From Stromatinia cepivora (lineage: Eukaryota; Ascomycota; Leotiomycetes; Helotiales; Sclerotiniaceae): a DNA stretch of 64,000 bases. Position 1 is the stretch's first letter, and each line of letters opens with the position of its first letter. The notes under the pieces were generated by a model, which worked only from the letters and a program-made list of their open reading frames with translations, ran no database searches and was not told where the DNA came from. The position numbers and the translations under genes are program-made. The DNA is taken from positions 1,488,001 through 1,552,000 of the forward strand of contig RCTD01000014.1 of NCBI GenBank assembly GCA_014898415.1, read 5' to 3'. Of this stretch, positions 13,060 to 26,013 are shown in pieces.

Positions 13060-16000
13060 ATCGAGTTGAAATTGGAATATTTAAAGAATAAAGCGAATAT
13101 ATTATTATATATTTGTATAATACTTAATAATAACAATGAAACCCTTATCAACAAATATTTAACAATATATATATTTTGGAGATACTTTAAATCAAAATAT
13201 ATCAGAATCAATATAATCACAATCAATATATATATAACGATAATCCAGAACTTTAAATTTCAATCCGATATCTATCCCGATATAATTATTATCGAAATTT
13301 AAAACAAATTGAAAGAATATAAAAGGAAATTAAGGGTTGTAAATAAAAGTTATCGATCAATATATCAAGATATTGTTTTATTTTTGATTTTAATATATAA
13401 TCTTTTAATCGATTATCAAAGAGTAATGAATATATTGGATATCTAAATTAGTTTTAGTATTGATAATAAGATTAAATATTTATAGGTTAAGGAACTTTGT
13501 TTTAAAGATAAATTAAAACAAATACAAATTGTGAAAGGATCTAGATATATTTTTCAATATTAAGAATCAGATTTCGAGATCCTAAATAATATTTGCGATT
13601 TATATCAAAAGAAAGATTATTATATATAAGATTATCTATATTTAGTATGAATCAGCAAATTCCTTTGTAATTATTTTTATTATCAAAAAAGAAAAAGATT
13701 ATTGAATCCAAAGAAGATTCATTTCAATAAGAAAGATCAAATATACTTTATTAATAATATCTTTGAATCAAACTTTGATATTAAGGATATAATAAAGGAA
13801 GATTGTAATTTAAGAAAAGAGATTATTAATAAGACTTCTTTTAGTAAATGATATATCGATATAAGTGTTTCTTTATATATATTTGATCAATCTTTATTAT
13901 TCAGATTAATAGATTTTATTATCAAATGAAGGATAAAGATTAGTAGGGGAGTGATATATTATTGTTATTAGGGTTTAGTAGATATAATATATAAAAATGA
14001 TTTTAAGATATTATTTTCAAATATATTATATATATTAGGGTTAGGAATAAACTTATTATCAAAAAAAAGGATTTGCAAAATAAAACTGCAAAAGGAATTC
14101 AATTTTTATTATATATATTTCAAAAAGGATAATAAGAAAATTATTTATATTAAAATGCAAAACAGAATATATATGGTTTTATATATAATCAAAAGATACG
14201 AGGATATAGTTTTTTGTTCGAATGTATATCAAAATATTCAGGAAAAAGGCTTTTCTTCAAAAATAATCGATGATATCAAAAATATTGATGATGAATTAAT
14301 ATTCAAAAGTATTTAATATAATTAAATTAATAAAGATTTCAATTGAATTAGATATCTATAAAGTATATATATTTATCAAAATAATTAATTATATTCCGAA
14401 ATAATTGAATCTGTATAAATCAAAGAAACTCGAATTTATATATTTCGATATTACAAGATCATTCCCAAAATCGATTCAAAGGAATTATTATTTTATATTG
14501 ATCATTAATAATTGTATAAGAATAAATTGGATTATATTATTTAAACAAAAAGATAATATAATTCAAATATTGAAAATTTGGAAAAAAGAGATGAAATTGA
14601 TTATTGGAAAAAAGATCATTGCAATTAAAACTGATAATGTATCGGAACTCCTACAAATTATTCATGAATAATCATCAAATATATAATTCGAAGTTACAAT
14701 AATTGCCTCTTTATATCAAAACAAACCTATAAAATGGAATATAAGGATTATAAAAACAAATATAAAAGCAATATTAAAAGAAATTAAATTACTATTAGAA
14801 TTTTGAGACAAAACTATAAAATACAATATTTATATCAAAAATCGTATTAATATTGATTCTAATATAAATAGAATAAATCGATCCCTTATAAAAACTTTTA
14901 TAAATACAATACTAAATATAAAGATATATAAAATCTAGAGGAATAAATGTTATATTTATATTAATCCCAAAACTATTTCGAAAAAGCAAAGATACAATAA
15001 ATTACAGAATATTTCGAAAATCGATATATTCCTAGGATATTCAAAAATTATAAACAAATATATTAAAATATATTTTCCAAAACTAGATTATATATTTCGA
15101 TTAAATAAAATAATTATAGATGAATTTCATTGAAAGAAGATTTAAATTTTAAATTAAGAAATTATAAATCAAATCTATAAAGAACAAAGAATATAAAACC
15201 AAATCGAAAACCTTGTAATAGATTAATAACAAACAAAATATTTTTTTTATCCTTAATATCAAATATAATATTTATATTATTTTTATTCCAAATATTCTTT
15301 TCAATAGATATTATATCGAGTTTAATGATTATACTAAGTATTCCAATTGTTGAATTGAAATCAAATAAATTAGATATATCAATATTAATATATAATAAAG
15401 ATAAAAATAACAATATTCAGAAAACAAATCAAAAATCTTTTTCTAAAGATATTTCAGATATTGAATCTATCATTCTAAAGGTTCCAATCCAAAAATCAAC
15501 TTTTACAGATCCTGAATCTATATTGAAAGTAAAATTTAAAATCGTTTTAAATTTTATTGATAAGTTTATTTTAATAAAATCAAAAAACGAAATAAATCTA
15601 TAATTATCTAAAATTGAACAAAAAAATATAATAAATCTTAAAAACAAACCCCTAAAGTATTTAATACGAAAATGGAAAAGAAATATAGAATAAGATTTTG
15701 AAGAAAAATGAGAAAGCAAAATTATAAGAATATTGATTATAATATCTATATAGATCAAAACTTAAAAAAGTATAAAATATATTATAATTATAATTCTAAT
15801 TACTTATAAGATAGATTTTTATATCAAAAACAAAATTGTTTTAGATTTCATAATTTTATTAATAAATATAAATAATACAAAAAGTATAATATATCTAATC
15901 AAAAAAGTTCTAGGAATCAAAATACCAAAAATTTATAAGAAAATAATATCGAATTAAAAATACTTTGAAAAATGAAAGGAAATTATCTAAAAGGAAATTA

Positions 16001-17512
16001 TATCTTTGATTTAAAATAATACTTAAAAAGAATATATATTCCCTAAAAAAAATAATCTGGTTTTGATAAAATAGATATTTATAATTAAGATCAAAAATAA
16101 CAAAATAAAACAATTCAAAACAAAATTAATAACTCAAAAATTTAATTAAATATTAGAAAAAGATTATAACGAAATATTTATATCAATAATAAAACTAAAT
16201 ATATTTAAACTATTCCTAATTATCATTACAAAAGAAAATTTGGAATACTTATATTTCGATATCAAAAACATTTTTACTAAATCATATTTGAAAAAAGAAA
16301 TCTACTTTGAATTACCCCAAAATATCAAAATCGAAAAGGAATATATATTATAAACCCTACAAAGTTTATATAATTTGAAATAAACTAAAAAAAACTAAAG
16401 TTTATTATTGAAGAAAGAACTTTTAGATATAAACTTTATACAAAATTTAGCAGATTTATATCTATATATATCCAAAAACTGTAATATAATATTATTGATA
16501 TATATCGATGATATTGTTATTATATTATATACATCATTATAAATTATTTAATTCGATGAAAAGTTATTAATTCGTTTTAATATTAAGAATTTAAAAGAGA
16601 TTAATAAAATCCTAGATATTAGAATTATTTGTAATAGAAAAGTATATATATTAATTATAGATCAAAAAGAATATCTCGATATTATATTAATCAAATATAA
16701 TATTATATATAAATAATATCAAATTAAGAAATTATTAATAATGAATTATACTTATCTTCAGTTAACAATTGATAATAATGAATTGATAAATATAAACAAA
16801 TATCAATAACGAATAGAAAGTATGATTTATTTAATAGTATATATTCGATTAGATATAATATTCTCAATTGGAAAACTTTCATAATTTATAACAAAATTAG
16901 TAAAATATCATATTATAATTTTGAAGAATTTGATATGATATTTATAATCAATAATCAAATAGAAACTATAATTCGGACTAAAAGGAATATAATCTGATAT
17001 CTATAAAGAATATAATATACCTGATAATATAATAAAGATATATACAAATACAAATTGAATTAATAACAAATATAACCGAAAAAGTATTTCAAAAAAAATT
17101 GTAATATTCTATAAAAGTCCTAAATCGTGGATTAACAAGAAACAAATATCTGTAACTATTTTTAGTATAAAATTAAAATATATTATAATAACAATATTTA
17201 TTAAACAAAAAAGATGAATTGCACAAATACTCAAAGATTTATTCAAATCAAATTATATTGAAAAAAACAAAGATACGATTCAAATACTTAATAATAATCA
17301 GAACATTTTAGTTTTAATTAAGAATCTATATTTATATGAATAATCCAAATATATAGATATCAGTTATCATTTTATTAGGGATTTAACAGAAAAAAAGAAA
17401 ATCGTTATTAATTATATCAATATATACAATATAATTATCAACAAAATAACAAAACCTTATATAAAGATTGTTTTCGAAAGATTCAAAAAAATATTAGGAT
17501 TAATAATCTAAA
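13060..17512 (+). pseudogene. Copia gag-pol relic
   Basis: Multiply frameshifted and stopped polyprotein. The gag-like frame is 13066-13302 (LEYLKNKANILLYICIIL...). The protease end reads LGLGINLLS near 14040. The integrase core has an open piece at 14405-14671 (YFDITRSFPKSIQRNYYFI, then AIKTDNVSEL). Near 15030 is the FLGY...YFPKLDYIFRLNKIIIDE block. RT remnants at about 16240-16580 include KEEIYFELPQN-like sequence and LLIYIDDIVII. RNase H at 17040-17510 keeps NNQNILVLIKN, YHFIRDL and FERFKKILG. The order gag-PR-IN-RT-RH is diagnostic of Ty1/Copia. No intact frame remains. Confidence 0.85.
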
Positions 17513-17543
17513 AGGATTGAATAGAATATCCTCAATAAAGGAG

Positions 17544-17710
17544 TATTGGAAATGAAGTTATTATAGAATTAGAATTAAGGTTATATAATCATAATAATGT
17601 ACAAACTATATTTGGGGATAACCTCAATTCTATTCCTATTAGAATTATAGATCCTTAGTTCAACCTATATAGTCAACAATACTACTACTTCCTGCACCAA
17701 AAAGTTAACA
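17544..17710 (+). repeat. 3' LTR of Copia element
   Basis: 167 bp, matching the 5' LTR along its whole length with mostly transition differences. Followed directly by the GATCT target duplication. Confidence 0.88.
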
Positions 17711-18399
17711 GATCTTATAATTATAATAATAATTCAGGAAAAACAATTGAATTATTAGGAATATCAATTTCATATATTAGAATTTTCTTTTTATCAATTT
17801 TTTTTCTTTCAATAATAATATTATTTAATTTTGTATTTATATTTTCTTCGAGGGTTTATTGAAATAATTAAGGAAAAGAGGATAATTTTTCAGAATAGGT
17901 TTTCGAAGGATCGGGATATATAAAAAGAAAAATTTGTTGTATTATAAAAATAATGGTATATTTTTAAAGATATTTATATTTTCATTGATTAGATCGAAAT
18001 AGATCTTTTTTTTGGATATAATGTTTGTAAAAGTTCATTTAAAAAGATATTATTAAAATGAAGTATTATTTGGAAAACTACTAAATAGTTGGATACTTAT
18101 AAATGAATTGTAAATAATATAACGTATAAAAACTATAATAGAATTGAATAAACAGGATCAATTATATTCTTTAGAATCTATAATTAAAGAATTATCATTT
18201 GTAAAGAGTAATTAGATATATATATATAAATATCTATTCATAGATTGCGAGACTATATATATATATTATTAGAGTCATTATTTTACTATATTAAATCGTA
18301 TGATTTGTAACGCATGTATACGGACGATCAGCCCATAAATTGACATGGGAGATAAGGGGTATCACGTGATTAGCCTCCTGTGGTTCACGATTCGTGACA
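17711..18399 (+). repeat. Repeat C copy 1, right part
   Basis: Continues the repeat interrupted by the Copia element and aligns with about 21208-21895. Its last 282 bp are a family A LTR. Confidence 0.8.
18118..18399 (+). repeat. LTR family A, copy 1 (282 bp)
   Basis: Same 282-bp length and landmark order as copies at 21614, 52650 and 53230. The 3' end GGTTCACGATTCGTGACA is intact. The 5' end reads TATAACGTATAAAAAC where the best-preserved copy has TGTGACGCACAAGAGC, all C-to-T or G-to-A changes. Confidence 0.8.
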
Positions 18400-20371
18400 A
18401 TTAATAATCCAAAATGATTCAAGATCATTCAAGATCATTAATGATTCAAAATAATTCAAAACACAAAAAAATCTATATAAAAAAAATAGATTCCATTTAA
18501 AGAATTTTATACTCAAAATCAATCATTTAATATACTCTACTATTAATTACGAATTATATACCATTATTATTATTACTTAAATCCCTATTTAACGCCTAGT
18601 TATAAACCACCTTAAAAGCCTAGCGCACTTCTACATGATCTAGATGGCATACCTCGTAACAGGGTATAGTATAAGAGGCTTGATTAAATTCAATGAAATC
18701 TTTACTGAGATTATTCATAATATATTTTTTGATAATTTTCAGTTATTCTAAGAATATTTTATAAAGCGGGTTATATTATAAAGCTTTTTCTTTTTTATTT
18801 TTCAATATGATTTTATAATTATAGGATTAGTTAAAAAATAAAATGTTTGATTTATATTTGGAAAAAGTTCGATAGTATTGTCGATATTTAGATGGTATTT
18901 TAGATTCTAAATCGATTTCAGTTAATACTTGATCGAATTTTTTTCGAACTTTTGTATTCTTGAATTCGATTAGGGCAACTAATATTCTTTCTTCTATATA
19001 TTATTCGTTTCGTTGAAAATCTATTACATTATTGAATTCTTTCAAAATAATAATAAAGAGTTCAGTTTATTTATTTCTTTTATATTTTAATTGGAATTTA
19101 TTAAACTTGAATATATATAAATCAAGGATTTCGGGCAATATATAAAGGAGGCATTTATAGATCTATAATAATAATATAATTGTTTAGGAAAAAGATGAAT
19201 TGAATTTAAAGAGAATCAGGGTTTCTTTTTTTTCAATAAGAATCTGTATTATATTTGTATTTAAAGGTTTTTGTTATATATTATTAATTGCGATTGATTT
19301 ATTCAATTGTAAATCTTTTCGATTCTAATATTCTTCGAATTGATTATTCTATCGATTAGTATTTTGTTAGATTAATCAATTGATTTTCTGTTTATAAAAA
19401 GATGATTAAATAATAAAGAGATTATTTGAATAAGAAATAATATAGAATCTCTTTTTAGGCTATTTGAAATATCGATTAAAGCAATCAAGCTTCGTTTAAA
19501 TCTTTGATAATCAAAATCTATTTAAAATAATATTATAATTTTTTAATTCAATAATAAAGAAAGGGATAAAAGATTATTTATAATTATCGATCATTAAATT
19601 AAGGAATATGAAATAGATAATAATATAATCTTATATATCATTATACTCTTTGATTTCAATTGAAATTTTAAACAATATAATTTTTGATTTAAATATAAAA
19701 AATAAATAAATAAAGAGTATAATATTAATAAAAATGAATTTATTTGTTTTAAAATCAATAAGTACTTTTGATTGATAAATATAATCATTTTTCGAAAGAT
19801 TATAAAAAAAGATGAATCCTTTTTTTCTTATAAGTTTTGTTAGATTAAGAAATTTTATATTTTGTATAATATTTAGAATAGAAACAAAGTTTAAATATTT
19901 GGTTTTAAATGCTTTTCTTTTTTCAAATGAGTATTCTATATAACTTTAATTGTAATTTCTGAATTGAAATCTTTTTCGGTATCTTGATATTCTTCGAATT
20001 CTTCTGTTTTTTTTTTGTATTGTTTTAATTTTATTGAAATTATCGATATAAAGTATCAATATATATATTATTCCAAGAAAGAAAGAAAACAATGAATATT
20101 TAAAGTTCAAATAATTATTGAATATAACAGAGTCTGTATATCTAAAAGGAGTATTTTGGAATAGAAATAATTTCGGAAATGTAAAGTTTTCAAAATTGAA
20201 GTTATTAAAGCTTTGAAAAAATTGTAAGAGATTTATAATAATTATTGATTTACGAGTAATTATAGGAATATTCTGTTTAATATAATATTGATTTTGTTTT
20301 TGTAATGAAATTTTATTTTGATTTACTTTAATGAGTATATTTGTGAATTTTTTTATAGTTTTGTAATCTTT
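18400..20371. other. AT-rich region, no assignable gene
   Basis: Decayed sequence with stops in all frames apart from one 149-codon minus frame at 19946-20395. Between 18570 and 18690 there is a GC-richer patch. A tract of ATTCAAGATCATTC-type short repeats lies at about 18415-18455. I cannot assign a family. Confidence 0.5.
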
Positions 20372-20395
20372 AATAGATATTGTTATTATTTGCAA
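19946..20395 (-). pseudogene. 149-codon open remnant, unknown
   Basis: One of the longest open frames in the AT-rich blocks. The predicted product is rich in I, N, F and K, with a hydrophobic segment near residues 104-118 and a basic C-terminus (RRIRRISRYRKR). The basic tail and the location suggest a retroelement gag or similar remnant, but no diagnostic motif is visible, and AT-rich DNA yields such frames by chance. Confidence 0.3.
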
Positions 20396-21895
20396 AAGAA
20401 AATCGGAAATCTTTTGTTCGAGATCTTTGAATAGAATTTTATTATTAGTAATCTTTGTTTGAATAACAAATAAGCTGAATTTCCTATATCATTTTAGGAA
20501 GTTATTATATCGAATTGTATTAAATATAATTTATATTTTGTATTAAAAACAAGTATCATCAATTTCAATTAGATTCTAATAGATCGTTATAAATTGTTCG
20601 ATCAATTCGAATATCGTGAATCGGGATATTTATATATAAAGAATATGATAATATATTTATACTTTTGATTTGATTTGATTGATTATATATATACAATATT
20701 GTATTTCATTTTTAAATGATGTAATATATAATTTGAATTGTTTTAGAATTAATAATTATTATAATCTAATTCTAAATTCAATATTATCGTTAAATTTAGT
20801 AATAAGATTTATGGGTTTTGGTATATATATATTTCGATATAAATTATAATTAATATAGGAATATAATCTTGATTGATTAAATCGGCTTCTTGAATAAGAG
20901 AACCCTTAGTTATTATATAAATCGTTACTTTTTGAAAAAGAAAAAGAATCGTTAAAAGAATTCAAATGATCAAATCGTTTAATCAAAGTTTTCTTCTTCT
21001 GATTTCAGGATCTTCGAATTTGCTTGGATAAAGATTCTTGGTTTTCGATTAAAGGAATAAAAAGAGTCCCAAATATTGTTATTAATCTGGATACTTATAT
21101 ATATATTATTTAAAGTTCAGAAAAAAATTATATTATTGTAGAGTTTATTATCACTATAGTTTTCAATTATCGATTTTTCTTTTTCAAATTCATAATTATT
21201 ATATAGAGATCTTATAATTATAATAATGATTCGGAAAAAGTAATTGAACTATTAAAAGTATTGATTTAATATATTGGAATTTTCTTTTTATTAATCTTTT
21301 TTTTTCAATAATAATATTATTCAATTCTATATTTATATTTTCTTCAAAAGATTATTGAAATAATTAAGAAAAGGAGGAAGGTTTTTCAGAATAGATTTTC
21401 GAAGGTTCAGGATATATAGAAGGAGGAGTTCATTGTATTATGAAAATGATAATATATTTTTAAAGGAATTTATATTTTCGTTGATTAGGTTGAAATAGAT
21501 TTTTTTTTTGAATGTAATATTTGTAAAAGTTCATTTAAAAAGGTATTATTAAAGTAAGATATTATTTGGAAGATTATTAGATGATTGAATATTTGTAAAT
21601 GAGTTGTAGATAATATAATATATAAAAATTATAGTAGAATTGAATAAATAAGATCAATTATATTCTTTAGAATCTATAATTGAAGAATTATAACTTGTAA
21701 GGAGCAACTAAATATATATATATAAATATTTATTTGTGAGTTGTAGAATTATATATATATATTATTAAGGTTACTATTTTATTATATTAAATCGTATGAA
21801 TTGTAATGTATATATACGGACGATCAGTTTATTAATTGATATAGGAGATAAAAGGTATCATATAATTAGCCTCCTGCGGTTCACGATTCGTGAAA
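20372..21895 (+). repeat. Repeat C copy 2, with empty Copia site
   Basis: Second copy of the sequence at 11472-12305 plus 17711-18399, uninterrupted. At 21208-21212 it has a single GATCT flanked by ATTATATAGA and TATAATTATAATAAT, the exact junction sequences on either side of the Copia element in copy 1. Its last 282 bp are an LTR of family A. Confidence 0.8.
21614..21895 (+). repeat. LTR family A, copy 2 (282 bp)
   Basis: The most heavily mutated of the four copies: its start reads TATAATATATAAAAATTATAG. The GGTTCACGATTCGTGA end is still recognisable. No target duplication is evident. Confidence 0.75.
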
Positions 21896-24060
21896 CAGAT
21901 AGATTAGTTATATATTGAGCTAATTCGGAATATAGTATTCTTTGTATTATATTTCAAAATCGAATAGATAGTTATTTATTTTATAGAAATAGTATATAAA
22001 ATATATAAAAGATAATTTCGGTTTAGAAAAAAGTATTAATAAATTGAATATTAATATAGGAATCATTAGATATTAATCCTATTCATCGATAAATAAGGGA
22101 AATAGATGAAAATCTTTTCGAAATAAAAGAAAATGATTCTTTATTTGGAAAATAATGGATATAGAATTTTTTGAAAAAGAATTCTGAAATTAAAACTAAA
22201 AGATAATATCGAATCGATTCTGTATATATTTCAGATATTATTGATGAAATTATTGGTAAATAATTTGAAAAGCTTAATTTGTCTTCGATTAAATATATTA
22301 AATTTGAAAACCGATGGAATATAATATTATAGAAAATCAAGGTTTAAATAATTTAGTAATAGAAAATTCAGAATATCATTTTATTCAAAAAAATAATCTG
22401 GTTTAAAAGTTTGGATATCTTTTATTGAATATATTTCGGCAATAGAATAAGTATTCAAATTATTTATTATTTTTAAAGGAAAATATATATAACAATAATA
22501 ATTTCTTATAGATTTTATTTTATATAAAGAATAAAAGTTCATTATTATAAATAATAGATAAACAATAAATGTTATAAAATTTGAATAATTGAAAACAATT
22601 TTTATTCTTTAAATTATTTCTTTTCGATTTAAAAAAACTAGATTACTTATATTAGATAATTATAGAAATTATAAAATTATTGAATTTATATTTAAATATT
22701 TCAAGAATAATATTTATTTTCTATTTCTATTATTATATATATTATATATACTATAATCATTAGATTTATTAATATTTTTATCTTTCAAAAATACTTATAA
22801 ATATTATTTCAACAAATTAGATTTTTTATTGGATTCTTCAATAACTAAAAAGTATAGCTTTCTTATCTGTTATTAGAAAATTAGAATAAAGAATTTGACA
22901 ATTTATAATATCAAATCTAAATAAAAGATTTCTAATTTATAACCTTAAAATCATATTAAATCTTTTATAAATTATTTATTATTTAAAAATAATAATAACA
23001 AAGTTCTAAATCAAAATCTTATTTTAAATAATGATTTTTAATATCAATAAAATATAAAATCATCTTTTATTCTATAAAAAACCCTTCAAAAAACATCAAA
23101 TCTTCGAAAATATATATATACAACTTATCGATTACTATTTTGTAAAATCACAAAAGATTTTGATATTAAGGATTATAAACTTATACAATCAAAATATCGA
23201 ATAAAACAATTAAAATATAAATTAAAACAGATTATACCTAAAAAAAGATGAATAATAAAAATTAATCCGAATTCGAGATTTATAAAAATTAAAACTATTC
23301 GGAGAATACAAATTGAAATTGGGGATTGTAAAATTGAAAAGGATGATTCTAATAATGATTATAAAACAGATACTACAAAGGATTTTATTGAAATAAAATA
23401 ATTATTGAATTATTAAAGTTTAAAATTTATATAATGATAGTTTCGAAATGGCCCAAAACAGGGGGTGGCCCGAAAGTGGGGTATTAGACTTAAGATATCT
23501 TTAATATATAAAATTATAATTAGTAATAAAAGTGATAATGAGGGTTTAAAAGGGGTAGATGACTTATAAAATGATAATATTATTGATGATAAGAAAATAT
23601 AAATTGAGATTTTTGATTTTTGAAAATATTTAGAAGAAAGATTAAAATTATTTTGAGTATTTAATGAGTTGAAAAGTTGAGAGCTTCTTAAATATTGAAA
23701 GATTTTCGAATATTGAGAGTTTATAGAATATTGAAAATCTATAAAATATTAAAAATCTATAGAATATCAAAAGTCTTTGGAATATTAAAAGCTTTTGGAA
23801 TATTGAGAGTTTTTAGAATATTAAAAACTTTTTAATCATTTATAATATTTCAAATATTCATAAATCAAGCACTCTAGTTTTCGATCACCTTTAGTTTCCG
23901 ATCATCATTCATATTAAAAATCATTATTTTTTATATTTTTAATTTTCCTATTTATGAATATAATTGAATGAAATTTTAAATATAGATTCATTATATAATT
24001 ATTAATAAATCCTGAAAATTTCAGATTTTTCATGATTTTTTTCGTCAAAATATTAAAAAA
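21896..24060. other. AT-rich region without genes, up to island border
   Basis: No supportable gene. A GC-rich patch at about 23448-23490 (TGGCCCAAAACAGGGGGTGG followed by CCCGAAAGTGGGGT) stands out and resembles the end of a DNA transposon, but no inverted partner was seen nearby. An 18-bp minisatellite lies at 23691-23834. Base composition changes sharply at about 24060, where normal gene-island sequence begins. Confidence 0.6.
23691..23834. repeat. 18-bp minisatellite, 8 copies
   Basis: Eight exact-length 18-bp units of the form AATATTGAAAGTCTATAG run head to tail with no indels. They differ mainly at transition positions. Confidence 0.85.
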
Positions 24061-24562
24061 GCATGGAGTCATTGCATTGTCTCCAGTTCTATGTACTCAT
24101 CAACTTGTGTACTCCATCGACGTTGGAAGGCACAACTTCAAAGTCCTTTCATGAATGGTTTTCCAGGCTCTGTCAACTTCACGGCAAGCAAGTCGGATAG
24201 ATCAACATGGATTGACCGCTGTGTCTATTGATTAGCCACAGAGGATGTACCATATCTCGAAGCAGAGTTGTTCATACTGGATAAGGAGCAAGATGAACTT
24301 GACCGAAGAATATTTTCGAGGGCCCGCATATCCATCAATATTTCTATATCACAAAAATAGCATTTTGCACACTCTTGGGCATTGATCAGTGATTCGAGTT
24401 TGCCCTCTCTGTGTTGGGTGGCTTTGAACACAGGTCATCCAGCACTGTATTGATTCTTGGCACATCGATTTTTGTGTAAGCAACAAGTTTTCGATCACCC
24501 CCGGCACCAAATTCTTTAATGATACTTCAACTCTGCAGTCAGTATTCACTGTCGAGGTCAAC

Positions 24563-25010
24563 ATGGCAGAACTTTCAGCACTACCCGGCGACCTCATCTT
24601 ACTATCCATCTATTCGTTCTTAACAGTAACTCTTCTCTCTCTATCGCAGCCGTATTAAGAGTTAGTTATGGTTGTTTAAATACCCAGCTCTACCGATACG
24701 TCTATCGATGGGAAAGCCATGAGCGAATTGTAGGCCACACGATGTTCCGCACTGGAGGAGCAGATATCGGCACCTGGGTGAGCCACTTGACTGTGCTACA
24801 CGTATCTTTTACGCAACCCTCTTTCTCCGCACCGTCACCGAGTCTGATGAGTTGCGTTCCCATGTCGTTGGTGCGTCCATTACTTCTCGACCTGATCAAA
24901 AGGAGGTCATCTTTCCAATGATCCATCTTTTGCAGCCTTTACTTTCATATCTCCATCTGAAGTGTACGCTTGGCACCTTTCACCAAAAGAGAGCCAATCC
25001 TCTTTAGCCT
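24563..25010 (+). pseudogene. F-box-like protein pseudogene
   Basis: A short frame starts at 24563 with MAELSALPGDLILLSIYSFL, which resembles an F-box N-terminus (LPxDLLxxIxxFL), but stops at 24656. The next frame continues with VLRVSYGCLNTQLYRYVYR, and a third frame from about 24800 reads LFLRTVTESDELRSHV, the pattern that follows the F-box in many fungal F-box proteins (LRTLxxRPDLxxxV). At least two frame changes are needed, or introns I could not place, so I call it a decayed gene. It lies just inside the AT/GC border. In SCF ligases, F-box proteins recruit substrates. Confidence 0.45.
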
Positions 25011-26013
25011 TCTCTTAGCTTCTATACCCGCAGCTTTATATTAGGCGTACGACAAGCTGCTCTCAAAAACATCCCTTATTGCCAGTCCTTGCAAGGGCCC
25101 CGATGCCAATTCGTTCCCACGAGTTTTCCAACATTTATATTATATGTGTATGCATGTCGTTGTCAATATAACTCGATAGCGGTCTTGAGAATGTTTCTTT
25201 GCGGTCTCGTTGCGGTCTCGCATTCGTGAGTCCCCTAGGGCACAGAATTCGGGCTTTAAGCCCAATCTGAAGTTATAATGCAAGAAGAGGTTAGCAGTGA
25301 TTAGGAGGATAGCAATGATATTCGCAGATGAAATAGTTAAGTCTGCGCATTTCAAGACTTCACTTGCAGACGCAGATTGCACGCACATCTTGAGTCCTAA
25401 ATTCAGTGGGAGTGGTTGTAAGAACCCTCAATTAAGTTTGTTCCCTTAACTCTGCTCCCTTTACCTTTGCCCTGTTAACTTGTGATGATAATGAAATAAA
25501 GACGTCATGTAATATTCAATGATGTGATATATACAACAAAAAATGATAGGGGCTTGATTCATATTGTCATTGAATATCTAAATAAAATACTTTCTTCCAT
25601 AAGACACATTCAATGATGTAACACAAGAAAATGATAAAGCCAAAATATAAGCTAAGCTTTAAAAAAGTCTCCTATTGGTCAAATCACGATCTTATCTTGC
25701 AGAATCTGCAATACTAAATATAATACTAACACAATAACCCGGAAAATCAATTTTTTGGTCCGAGAAACATTTTCTTTCATTTCACCCAATCATATATATC
25801 ATTAACAAGTCTTTTTTATTCAGTCAATTATTTCAATTGAGACATTGACCAAGTGATATCTAAATACCAGCCCAGGTTCTATCAATCACAATCACAATCA
25901 CAATCACAATCACAATCACATACCTATCTATCTTGAATCTTGAAATACCTACTCTACATTCTTATTTATATCTTCAAAAAAGTCTAATTACACAGATATA
26001 ATTTTCATACATC
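25011..26013. other. Intergenic region upstream of the PQ-loop gene
   Basis: No gene supported. A minus-strand frame of 82 codons (25388-25140) has no recognisable features. The 3' part holds CT- and A-rich promoter-like sequence and a hexanucleotide repeat. Confidence 0.5.
25883..25920. repeat. AATCAC microsatellite in PQ-loop gene promoter
   Basis: About six head-to-tail AATCAC units, ending some 94 bp before the PQ-loop start codon, so probably within the 5' UTR or promoter. Confidence 0.85.

Larger units (their letters stand above)
12306..17710 (+). mobile_element. Full-length RIP-mutated Copia element with TSD
   Basis: A 5405-bp element bounded by two 167-bp LTRs (12306-12472 and 17544-17710) in the same orientation. 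GATCT at 12301-12305 and again at 17711-17715 forms a perfect 5-bp target-site duplication. The LTRs start TGTTGGAAATG (mutated to TATTGG in the 3' copy) and end GTTAACA (mutated to GTTAATA in the 5' copy). Internally the plus strand shows gag-like, protease, integrase, reverse transcriptase and RNase H remnants in Copia order, with many stops. A second copy lies at 56353-61829 on the opposite strand. Confidence 0.9.

Noticed and set aside
15325..15758. Two overlapping open frames on opposite strands, also seen at 58303-58706
   Set aside because: Both are parts of the Copia polyprotein linker and its antisense; recurrence reflects the two copies of the same element, not a separate gene.
25140..25388. 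82-codon minus frame with a hydrophobic middle
   Set aside because: No family resemblance, no signal or domain, and lies among pseudogene debris.
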